From positions 1 through 54,786 of IMG/VR virus record IMGVR_UViG_3300043446_002312: 54,786 nt of DNA; one strand, written 5' to 3'. Below the pieces are notes generated by a model, which was given only the letters and a program-made list of their open reading frames with translations, had not been told where the DNA came from and did no database searches. The position numbers were made by a program, and so were the translations under genes. Below, in pieces: positions 32,447 to 39,337 of the stretch; the stretch's first letter is position 1, and each line of letters opens with the position of its first letter. Source of the stretch: a virus.

Positions 32447-32860
32447 TCAGACCATCTTACGTGAGCGAGCTAGGAGGCGAGCGCCAATCGATGTTCCTCG
32501 GTTAAGGTCGAAACCTTCTTGCTCCGCAACCTTCTTAGCAGCAGCCTCAAGAACAGCGGGGCTGGTAGGAACGAAAATATCGTCTTCCTGGGAACGGTTT
32601 AGAAGTTTCTTGCGAACATCGGTCTCAATATGTTCTTTCTGGACAGCGGGGGCAGCGGCAACAGGCTCCTCGCTTGGCATCTGAACTTCAATCTTTGCTG
32701 GCTCGGGTTGTGCTTCGACCTTTGCCTCTGTTTTAACTTCGACTTCGGGAGTCACTTTTGTTACTTCCTCGGTTTGCTCGTAAGCCTCATTAACAAGAGG
32801 AGTCGAAGGATCATCGGCGGTGAAAGTTCCGTCTTCGTTGTGAGCTCTTCTTCTAGCCAT
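32447..32860 (-). CDS. Disordered hypothetical protein
   Basis: 137 aa from the ATG at 32860 (MARRRAHNEDGTFTADDPST). Glu/Val/Pro-rich middle (VTPEVEVKTEAKVEAQPEPA), C-terminal helix GTSIGARLLARSRKMV. Low complexity; no family. The ATG is 2 nt after the upstream stop. Confidence 0.65.
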   Translation of the reverse strand: MARRRAHNEDGTFTADDPSTPLVNEAYEQTEEVTKVTPEVEVKTEAKVEAQPEPAKIEVQMPSEEPVAAAPAVQKEHIETDVRKKLLNRSQEDDIFVPTSPAVLEAAAKKVAEQEGFDLNRGTSIGARLLARSRKMV

Positions 32861-32862
32861 GA

Positions 32863-33276
32863 TTAACGTTTTTGTGTGAGAATGTTTTTCCAAGCGATTG
32901 GGACAATCTGCTTGAGTGACTTGTCGGGAACGCCAACCCACGGCCTCGCAGCCATTCGTGAGGTTCCAAACTGGTGATATACACCGTAGGGAGCGGCTTT
33001 CACCTCGAAGCCTTCCCCTTTCGGTAAGATCTTGGCTTCGTCTTGCATATACCCGGTTGCCCGTAAGATAGGCTGCCCTGGGTATTTGCGTAGTTTCGCG
33101 ATTGCGTATTTAGGGGTCAAAGAAGCCCAAGGTCTTCCCGTTGTAGGGTCAGCTTCTTGGCGCCAGGGAACAGCGTGATCCTTCAAGAGAACAGGTGCCC
33201 ACTCTTTTTGTGTGGGCTTCCACCAATTCAAGTTGAACTGAAGGAAGCCGCTCTTCTTGACTTCAAAACTGATCAT
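32863..33276 (-). CDS. Tail completion/virion morphogenesis protein (Mu gpG-like)
   Basis: 137 aa. Contains WASLTPKYAIAKLRKYPGQP, ILRATGYMQDEAKI, APYGVYHQFGTSRMAARPWV, GVPDKSLKQI. The sequence Y..YHQFGT...ARPWVG is the hallmark of phage virion-morphogenesis/tail-completion proteins. It overlaps the frameshift extension ORF by 4 nt. Confidence 0.82.
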   Translation of the reverse strand: MISFEVKKSGFLQFNLNWWKPTQKEWAPVLLKDHAVPWRQEADPTTGRPWASLTPKYAIAKLRKYPGQPILRATGYMQDEAKILPKGEGFEVKAAPYGVYHQFGTSRMAARPWVGVPDKSLKQIVPIAWKNILTQKR

Positions 33277-33695
33277 CTTCGCCTTGAGCTCTTCTTAATC
33301 TCTTGCTCTTGCTTTTCTGCAAAATCCTCAACAATGCTGATCATTGTAAGAACTTTGCTCATCGGTTGTTTCTCTAACCAGTCTACAGTGCTATCCCAAC
33401 GTTGTTTGCACAGGTGAAAAGAAACTTCAAGCCAATTTTCAACTGTTAGAACTTTTTCGTTGATGACCTCTTCTCCGATCCACTTGAAGATTTTTTCCGT
33501 TTGAGGGAGAGTAAAATACGCCAAGTCGTCTGTGTTCTGAATTAGGCGAGAAATTAAAGGGATCATTCCCGTCTCTTTGCTTCTTAAGATTTGCGCAAAA
33601 TAAAAGTCTTTCGGGCAAATCTCTCGAACATGAACAGAGACGTCCTCGCCAAAACTCAGAAGGTAGGTGAAATCTTCAAGATCTTCAACGATTAG
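33273..33695 (-). CDS. Frameshift extension of the tail assembly chaperone
   Basis: Open -1 frame that begins at the CTA following the slippery site and runs through an internal ATG (33566) to 33273. It adds 140 residues (LIVEDLEDFTYLLSFGEDVS ..., ending KSSRRR) to the 109-aa chaperone to make a 249-aa fusion. There is no start codon with a good ribosome-binding site at the head of this frame. The arrangement equals G/GT of lambda and E/E' of P2. The internal ATG could give a 97-aa protein, but no Shine-Dalgarno is seen. Confidence 0.75.
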   Translation of the reverse strand, partial: LIVEDLEDFTYLLSFGEDVSVHVREICPKDFYFAQILRSKETGMIPLISRLIQNTDDLAYFTLPQTEKIFKWIGEEVINEKVLTVENWLEVSFHLCKQRWDSTVDWLEKQPMSKVLTMISIVEDFAEKQEQEIKKSSRRR

Positions 33696-34021
33696 TTTGG
33701 GTCAGCGTCCTCCTCATCAGTTCCGCTTGCTTTGGCAACAAGGTCGCTAAGCTTCTTGAAATCTTTTACGCCGAGGTCAAGAATCTCATCGTAGGTGATC
33801 TTGTCAGAGCCCACAATCAGGCGCTCAATGATCTTCATACCACGCTCAACGTCACCGGCTTTGCCGAGTTCTTTCTCCATATACAGGAGGTCGCGGCCAG
33901 TCATTTCGCGGATTTGAATCTCACGACCGTCGGAAATCGTGGTGGAGAATGTTTCGAGTTTCTTTTGTTTTGGTTCCGCTGCCGGAGTTGGTTGTCCAGC
34001 ATCTGTTGAAATGGTTCGCAT
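33692..34021 (-). CDS. Tail assembly chaperone (gp41/gpE-like)
   Basis: 109 aa. Contains FSTTISDGREIQIREMTGRD, LLYMEKELG, MKIIERLIVGSDKITYDEIL, DLGVKDFKKLSDLVAKASG, which matches the short helical tail assembly chaperones of Mu/P2-type phages. The last codons CCA AAC TAA hold the slippery heptamer for a -1 shift. A GGGTAAAA element lies 26 nt upstream. No tape measure gene follows, although it normally does. Confidence 0.75.
   Translation of the reverse strand: MRTISTDAGQPTPAAEPKQKKLETFSTTISDGREIQIREMTGRDLLYMEKELGKAGDVERGMKIIERLIVGSDKITYDEILDLGVKDFKKLSDLVAKASGTDEEDADPN
33695..33701 (-). other. -1 ribosomal frameshift site C CCA AAC
   Basis: Perfect X XXY YYZ heptamer (CCCAAAC) in the correct phase, immediately before the zero-frame stop TAA. 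The -1 frame stays open for 140 codons beyond it. Confidence 0.8.
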
Positions 34022-34029
34022 AGTAATTG

Positions 34030-34248
34030 CTAAGTAAATCTGTCAAGTTTTACCCTCGCCTGGAATAAAGCACTCTCGAGCTCTTCGTCCCCCTCTCCCG
34101 GAGGCAAGGAAAGGTAAATTCCCTGAGCTGTTTTCCAACTTTGGTTGGCCCCTTCAATATCCTTCTCAATCCGTTCGGCTACGTCACCTATCCAGGCCCA
34201 CACCACTTCTCGTCGAAACTGAGGATCAATTGGAAGGGGAAACGGCAT
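34030..34248 (-). CDS. Small hypothetical protein
   Basis: 72 aa: PFPLPIDPQFRREVVWAWIG, then ERIEKDIEGANQSWKTAQ, then GEGDEELESALFQARVKLDR. ATG overlaps the upstream stop (TGATG). The GGGTAAAA element of the chaperone gene lies within its coding end. Function unknown. Confidence 0.65.
   Translation of the reverse strand: MPFPLPIDPQFRREVVWAWIGDVAERIEKDIEGANQSWKTAQGIYLSLPPGEGDEELESALFQARVKLDRFT
34048..34055 (-). promoter_or_regulatory. GGGTAAAA element upstream of chaperone gene
   Basis: Minus-strand GGGTAAAA inside the end of gene 34030-34248, 26 nt before the ATG at 34021. Confidence 0.6.
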
Positions 34249-34436
34249 CAGAGGGCTCGAGACATCGTGAAAGCTTGCTGAGGCGAGAAATACTCTGAGT
34301 TGTAAGCGCAGTGGACTGAGGAAGGGATTTCCCGTCCTTTCTTATCATAGGGAGTGACTAAATAGTAAACTCCGGCAATTCCAACCATGGTTTCCAGCGA
34401 AGCGGAGGCGACACGTGACTTGCGTGACTTTTTCAT
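34248..34436 (-). CDS. Small hypothetical protein
   Basis: 62 aa. Basic N-terminus (MKKSRKSRVASASLETM), hydrophobic-aromatic GIAGVYYLVTPYDKKGREIP, ends SPQQAFTMSRAL. Start overlaps the polymerase stop (AAATGA) and its own stop overlaps the next ATG. Looks like a small single-domain protein; no family known to me. Confidence 0.65.
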   Translation of the reverse strand: MKKSRKSRVASASLETMVGIAGVYYLVTPYDKKGREIPSSVHCAYNSEYFSPQQAFTMSRAL

Positions 34437-37228
34437 TTGATTAGGCCTTTCTTGATTGCGTTGAAGCGAGTGTGGAGCTTTTCGATCGCACCGATCTCAG
34501 AGAGTTCTTGCATCGAGTATTCCACGCCGGATGGCTCTTTGTCGCCACCAGGGTTAGACGGAGTGACGGTTTTTTCCTTGGGTGACTTGCGAATCCGGTT
34601 GTCGATTGCCACACTAGAGAAGTAAGCTCGCGACAGTGGGAGTTCAGGAATCCCAACTGCCGATTGAAACAAGGACCAGGTGTACATATGAGCGATTTGA
34701 AAGAGAACAGCGAACTGCTCTGCATAACGGTCTGGCGTCATAAACCAGATCTCGTCATGAATACTCAGAATGAACCGTGCCGGAATCTTATATTCCTTGG
34801 TGAGCCAGTGGATTGAGGTCAGGAAGATCGAAAGAATCTCGGCACCCGAAGATTGAATCGTCCAGTTGACTCGCCCGGTCTTGAAGTCGTCGCCCACAGC
34901 AGCTGGGCGCATCGCGGTCGAGATCTTGGTGCCCAGGCAAGGGAGCTGGGGCACACGAGTTCGCATTGCGATCTCTTCCATATAGTTGAAGCAACCGGAG
35001 TCCGAGCCACCTTCATACAGCCCTGACCGTTGTTTACCCTTCTTTCCCTCCAAGATTCGGTAGGCGAAGTTCTTCACCTCTGTTGGTGACTTCTCAGGGT
35101 ATTTGCGGCGAATGTAGGTCTGCACAGCACGGACACCAGCTCCGTACAGGACAGCGAAGCCGGCGATCTTAGCCGTATCCCGATCCACTCCAGCCAGCTT
35201 GGCGAGGGCGCTGTGTGGGTCCGTGCCTGCCTCCTTCGAGCCACTCAGAACGTTGTAACCAAAAGGTGAACAACCGACGTGACCGCCTTCCCACTTGTCA
35301 CTGTAGATTGAGGCAATCTGCATTTCCTGACCGTCAAAGTCTGCACCCACAATCTTCCAGCCATCTGGAGCTTTGACTCGCGTTTTGAGTTCAGTGCCGA
35401 TGCGCCAGTTCTTCGTGGAGCACATCGTAACCATCAGCGATTCCACAGTTCTGCGAGTAACTGTGCCATGGCAAAGAATCTCGGGCAGAGTAACCAGCGA
35501 GTCCTCACCGTAAGGGTTGTTGGCACGCAGGAAGATGCGGTCCATCACACGCTTGCGCACCGAAGTCCAGTAGGATACAGAGTTGGCAATCTCGAGTGCT
35601 CGTTTCGCCTCGGGGAGATCACTGCTGAGGCGACCAACCGCCATATCCTCGACGAAATCTTTACTCAGCACCCCGCCAACGTTGTCGCCATTTCCTTTCG
35701 GGTGTGGGATCTTCGTTAGGTTGCCATCCTCGTCGTGGTAGCACCACCCGTCATTCTTGGTGAAGATCATCGGGCTCCCCTCGTACTTGAGCTTCAGCAC
35801 TAGGTGAGCCAGGTTGGACTTCACACCAATATGCTGATTCTCGTCTTTGAGGAAAGGGCGAACCCAGTTCGGAATGTGGGCATATTTGCCTTTCGCAGAC
35901 TTGATTTCCCAGTCGAGCTGAGAAACCCACGGATCTTTGCGCACCCACTGCTGAGCCTTGGCAGGATCGTTGAGGTAGAGAACGCGCCAGTCCTCGTAAG
36001 TTTTCCACACCAGATCCTTACAGATCTGCGTCATTTCGTCGTTGTATTCCTTGTAGACGCGCTCAACATCCTCAATCCACTCCGACCAGTTATCCACAAG
36101 CGGAATGATCGAACCGTTCAGATGGTAGTGACCGCAGAGGGCAACCATCGAGGGAGTGCTATCCAAGTACTTTGGCCACAACGCCTGAAAGAGTTCGGCA
36201 GTGTAGTAAGCATCTTTCAGAGCGTAGTCAAGAGCCTCAGTTAGAACTTGGCGGATCTGAGAAAGATGGGTCGCATCAACGAAGATGTTACGGATCTTTT
36301 TATCCACTTCGCCCAGCTCTTTCACGTCCTCACCGAAATACTTTCGGACGGCTGCAACGTGGAAGTTGTAACACTGCACAAGGCTATTCGTGGCGCCTTT
36401 GTCTAGCCACTTCGGAGCATAGCGCAGTTTGCGCTTCTCTTCAGGCGTCAGACTCTCTGGGTCTTTTCCAGCAAGAACGTACAGCCAGCGTTGACCACGG
36501 GCCAATCCTGACACACCGATGTGAGCAGACAGTGTGTCAAAGTAAAAGTTTTCAGGAGTGGTTTGATCGAGCGTGTAACCCTCACGAGCACGAACACGGT
36601 CGTAGCTGATGTTGTGACCAGGAATGAAGCGGTTGGTTCCGATTGGAATCAGCTCGTGTTGATCCCATTCACTCTCGGGGAGAGTTGGATCAATTAGTTC
36701 GGAAGCTAGCCACACATACGCAGCCTTATCACTCAGAGCGGTTCCGATGATCGGAAACGCACCGCCGTGCACGTAGGTCTCGGTATCGAACGTGAACGCT
36801 TCCTCTTCAGGGAAATCAACTTTCTCGATGTACCATCCGCCAGCAGCGTCATTTTCAACCCACTCATACCGGGTCCAGCCGGATTCAAACCGGAACTCCT
36901 CAGGCGGGGGAAGCGGGGGCAGCTTGCAGCGAGAAAACTGATCGCCAAGCTCCTTATACCTGCCAACTTGATCGCTGGCAATCTTTTCGAAGTGATCGCG
37001 CAAAAAATCACCCTTCAAGTCTGGAAGCGGCAAAGGGCCATCATACAGACCTGCAGGGTGATCTACAGGAACAGAAATATCAAATTCTTTCAGCAGGTTT
37101 TCTGCTTTCTGAATGGACAGACGAGACATTTTCTGTGGCTTTTCTGTGCCAAAGATTTTGTCGTGCAGGTCGTCTGACAGAACGGGGTATCCAAGTTGTG
37201 TTTTCTTCACGGACGTTAGGTTTTTCAT
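34433..37228 (-). CDS. Family A DNA polymerase, mitochondrial POLG-like
   Basis: 931 aa replicative polymerase with 3'-5' exonuclease. Exo I is FTFDTET (147-151), Exo II PGHNISYDR, Exo III YALKDAYYT. Polymerase motif A is VGADFDGQE (Asp630), motif B DTAKIAGFAVLYGAG (687-696 region, with Phe where POLG and T7 have Tyr), motif C SIHDE (824-826). From memory it is collinear with human POLG over nearly all its length: GWTRY, FDTLSAHIGVSGL, DPWVSQLDWE, GTVTRR.VE, GTD.HS, VNW..QSS, and the C-terminal FS.V.ID...RK...TPSNP.G. Transcribed from a leaderless-type promoter directly upstream (37229-37261). Not adjacent to a helicase or primase in this window. Confidence 0.92.
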   Translation of the reverse strand: MKNLTSVKKTQLGYPVLSDDLHDKIFGTEKPQKMSRLSIQKAENLLKEFDISVPVDHPAGLYDGPLPLPDLKGDFLRDHFEKIASDQVGRYKELGDQFSRCKLPPLPPPEEFRFESGWTRYEWVENDAAGGWYIEKVDFPEEEAFTFDTETYVHGGAFPIIGTALSDKAAYVWLASELIDPTLPESEWDQHELIPIGTNRFIPGHNISYDRVRAREGYTLDQTTPENFYFDTLSAHIGVSGLARGQRWLYVLAGKDPESLTPEEKRKLRYAPKWLDKGATNSLVQCYNFHVAAVRKYFGEDVKELGEVDKKIRNIFVDATHLSQIRQVLTEALDYALKDAYYTAELFQALWPKYLDSTPSMVALCGHYHLNGSIIPLVDNWSEWIEDVERVYKEYNDEMTQICKDLVWKTYEDWRVLYLNDPAKAQQWVRKDPWVSQLDWEIKSAKGKYAHIPNWVRPFLKDENQHIGVKSNLAHLVLKLKYEGSPMIFTKNDGWCYHDEDGNLTKIPHPKGNGDNVGGVLSKDFVEDMAVGRLSSDLPEAKRALEIANSVSYWTSVRKRVMDRIFLRANNPYGEDSLVTLPEILCHGTVTRRTVESLMVTMCSTKNWRIGTELKTRVKAPDGWKIVGADFDGQEMQIASIYSDKWEGGHVGCSPFGYNVLSGSKEAGTDPHSALAKLAGVDRDTAKIAGFAVLYGAGVRAVQTYIRRKYPEKSPTEVKNFAYRILEGKKGKQRSGLYEGGSDSGCFNYMEEIAMRTRVPQLPCLGTKISTAMRPAAVGDDFKTGRVNWTIQSSGAEILSIFLTSIHWLTKEYKIPARFILSIHDEIWFMTPDRYAEQFAVLFQIAHMYTWSLFQSAVGIPELPLSRAYFSSVAIDNRIRKSPKEKTVTPSNPGGDKEPSGVEYSMQELSEIGAIEKLHTRFNAIKKGLIK

Positions 37229-37261
37229 GGCTTAGTATAGCTTTGTTACCTCGGCGGTAAA
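37229..37261 (-). promoter_or_regulatory. Promoter of the DNA polymerase gene, leaderless type
   Basis: Minus strand: -35 TTTACC (37256-37261), 16-nt spacer, -10 TATACT (37234-37239), then 5 nt to the ATG. Transcription would begin at or next to the start codon. A short inverted repeat GTAAAC/GTTTAC overlaps the -35 and the stop of the preceding gene. CCCCTGAGTTTAC is shared with the promoter at 47386-47413. Confidence 0.72.
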
Positions 37262-37262
37262 C

Positions 37263-37616
37263 TCAGGGGTTTACGTAGGCCAGGGTATCGATCGGCGGGG
37301 GCTCAGGGAATCCTGAGTATAGGGACGGGGTGATTGCCCTAACAGGGATTGCTCCAGCACCGTTCCAGGTGTTTGAGGGTCGCACAGGGAACCACCGGTA
37401 GATCGGTGTCCCGTTGTTGTACCCGTACACGCAAGGCTGAGCCATGAACGGGTTGCCAGCTTGCCAAGTGGGATCCGGTGGAACCTGTGTGTAATAATTC
37501 ACACTGTTGTTAGCCCAGCTTTTATAGAAGGGGGCAAGAACATTTCCAAGCAGATCTACATCCACAGTACCGGCATCAACTACGGCTTTCGCCATCTGAA
37601 CAGCACGAGGGTTCAT
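37263..37616 (-). CDS. Hypothetical protein, virion type
   Basis: 117 aa from the ATG at 37616 (MNPRAVQMAKAVVDAG). Pro/Asn/Tyr/Trp-rich second half (NNGTPIYRWFPVRPSNTWNG). An upstream TTG frame overlaps the previous gene and is rejected. GGGTAAAA lies 24 nt upstream. No family recognised. Confidence 0.65.
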   Translation of the reverse strand: MNPRAVQMAKAVVDAGTVDVDLLGNVLAPFYKSWANNSVNYYTQVPPDPTWQAGNPFMAQPCVYGYNNGTPIYRWFPVRPSNTWNGAGAIPVRAITPSLYSGFPEPPPIDTLAYVNP

Positions 37617-37640
37617 ACAAATCCTATGACCATAGGTGTA

Positions 37641-37648
37641 TTTTACCC
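37641..37648 (-). promoter_or_regulatory. GGGTAAAA element upstream of gene 37263-37616
   Basis: Minus-strand GGGTAAAA directly after the upstream TGA stop, 24 nt before the ATG at 37616. Confidence 0.62.
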
Positions 37649-37906
37649 TCAAAAGGTGCAGTCCCAGCAAAGTTTCCCGGGGTTTTCATCAAAGAGACCG
37701 AGATTTCGAGCTTCGTTGATTGCCTCCAGAACCTTCACATCGTTATTCAAACGTCGGTGAAGACGAAGACGCCACAGGGTGTATTCTCGGGCATTTCTGT
37801 CGGTAGGATCAGCGAGGTATTTCTGGTATTTGGTTTCGACTGTTTGAACAATGCCGATACCAACCTTCTCGATGAGGTGGTCAACTTTCTGAAGAGCCCG
37901 TGCCAT
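37649..37906 (-). CDS. Hypothetical helical protein
   Basis: 85 aa. VDHLIEKVGIGIVQTVETKY, REYTLWRLRLHRRLNNDVKV, ending GKLCWDCTF. Helical and basic; no named family. ATG overlaps the upstream stop (TAATG), so it is coupled to the coiled-coil gene. Confidence 0.65.
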   Translation of the reverse strand: MARALQKVDHLIEKVGIGIVQTVETKYQKYLADPTDRNAREYTLWRLRLHRRLNNDVKVLEAINEARNLGLFDENPGKLCWDCTF

Positions 37907-38712
37907 TAGTTTGCAGAATTGAAGGAGAACATTTTGAGCTCAAAGTTGCGAACACCGGAGCTTTCGTAGACGATATCTTTGTTCTTCTTGTAGATCTCGT
38001 AGGCGTCGAACACCGAAGAGAAGTGCAGCGGGCGATCAGCGGGGCTGCTTCGCCAAAGGAGCATTTCCTGAAGAGAGAGCGGCACATCGATGTCCCACTG
38101 TTCATCTCGCGAAGAGTACAGAAGTGGCAGAGCGTCATTCCGCCACCAGTCGCAGATCTGCGGGCTGTATTCATCCCAAGCCAGGGGATCTGTCAGGTGG
38201 GTGTCGCAAGTTTCTCGGATCCAGTTCACGTACTGGCGGCCACGCTCAACGACGAGATTGGCGCTCGTAGGAACTTCATCCAGAAAGTAAGCTTCCTCGT
38301 CGCCCCTAACAACCCGCTCGATAACTGCAGGGAATAGGAAGGATTCGGAGATAAGCCGGAAGTCTTCGGCACCCTCGCTAACGGAGCGCAAAACAACCTC
38401 AAGAATTGACATGGTGGTAGCAATCTGAAGTTCTTCGCCCGAAGCAGGAATCTTTGGTTTCTCGTTTGATAAACCTTTTCTCAAAAGGCTTAATTCTCTC
38501 TCAAGACGACGAACTTCTCTACCCATCTCCCGTTCAAGCTTGCTCTTGTAGATCTCGGACTGAGTAACTAAATTGTCAAATTTAGTATCAAGTTTTTCTA
38601 ACTCAGCGTCAAATTGCTCTACAGATATTTTGAGGTTGGATAGTTTCTTTTTGAGGGAAGTGACCGAGGAACGTATAGAGTTGGTTGCAAAAATTAAGTT
38701 GTCAGCAGTCAT
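37906..38712 (-). CDS. Coiled-coil hypothetical protein
   Basis: 268 aa. Residues about 14-80 form a long coiled coil (VTSLKKKLSNLKISVEQFDA ... EMGREVRRLERELSLLRKGL). The remainder is acidic and Trp-rich (REYVNW-like IRETCDTHLTDPLAWDEYSP). A structural or replication-accessory role is possible; no family seen. Start overlaps the stop of the previous gene. Confidence 0.65.
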   Translation of the reverse strand: MTADNLIFATNSIRSSVTSLKKKLSNLKISVEQFDAELEKLDTKFDNLVTQSEIYKSKLEREMGREVRRLERELSLLRKGLSNEKPKIPASGEELQIATTMSILEVVLRSVSEGAEDFRLISESFLFPAVIERVVRGDEEAYFLDEVPTSANLVVERGRQYVNWIRETCDTHLTDPLAWDEYSPQICDWWRNDALPLLYSSRDEQWDIDVPLSLQEMLLWRSSPADRPLHFSSVFDAYEIYKKNKDIVYESSGVRNFELKMFSFNSAN

Positions 38713-39266
38713 CAGATCGGGCGAATCGTTGCTCTCAGTTGGTCTGTGTTGACGTCGATGACTTCAACGTTAAACGAGTATAGGCTCTCAGGGTCGCTCA
38801 GTAAATGGAAGCTTCCTTCAAACCGATCACCATCCCGGGAGCGCAGATAGAAGTTTCCGGGGGTAGGCGGGGAGCAGAGTGCAATATTACCTGCAAACTC
38901 GGGGTTGGATTCCTCGATCGCTGTAACAAGTCTCTGGTAGATTGCGGAGGCTGCCGCCATCTCACTATCATTTGAAAACTGAGCTCTCAGTTCGCCTTCG
39001 ATCGCTTCAAGGCTGGCTGCAATTCCGGTGTCAAGCACGATCTCGAAAGTCGCGCCTTCTTCCCGAGTCAGAAAACAAACTTCCTCAGAGTCAAAGTTTA
39101 AGTCATCCGGGTCTTCAAACGCTTGAAAACCATGCTCCAGAAGCTCGTAGAAGGTGTCTTTGATTGTTTCCGCGTCGGGACCGCCGAGGTAGTTGGCGAT
39201 GGCGTGGAAAATCCGAGGGTTGGCAAGCAAACGCGCCACCGGGTAAATCAGCTGTTGTTCGTTCAT
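38712..39266 (-). CDS. Hypothetical protein
   Basis: 184 aa. LIYPVARLLANPRIFHAIAN, KDTFYELLEHGFQAFEDPDD, then TREEGATFEIVLDTGIAASL. Ends with an alternating beta pattern (DRFEGSFHLLSDPESLYSFN). A GGGTAAAA element lies 58 nt upstream, and a TATACT sequence lies within the leader. Function unknown. Confidence 0.65.
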   Translation of the reverse strand: MNEQQLIYPVARLLANPRIFHAIANYLGGPDAETIKDTFYELLEHGFQAFEDPDDLNFDSEEVCFLTREEGATFEIVLDTGIAASLEAIEGELRAQFSNDSEMAAASAIYQRLVTAIEESNPEFAGNIALCSPPTPGNFYLRSRDGDRFEGSFHLLSDPESLYSFNVEVIDVNTDQLRATIRPI

Positions 39267-39324
39267 TACAGTGCTCCGCCGAAGCAGTATAGCGATCGCG
39301 TCGTTTGGTAATCGTTTAGCATTG

Positions 39325-39332
39325 TTTTACCC
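39325..39332 (-). promoter_or_regulatory. GGGTAAAA element upstream of gene 38712-39266
   Basis: Minus-strand GGGTAAAA in the gap after the topoisomerase gene, 58 nt before the ATG at 39266. It is the rightmost copy of the set. Confidence 0.5.
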
Positions 39333-39337
39333 GGCAT

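Noticed and set aside
33273-33566. Independent 97-aa gene starting at ATG 33566
   Set aside because: No Shine-Dalgarno; the frame is open upstream to the slippery site, so it is better explained as the frameshift extension.
39266-39324. TATACT in the leader of gene 38712-39266 as a host-type promoter
   Set aside because: No acceptable -35 at 16-18 nt; GGGTAAAA upstream is the better candidate.
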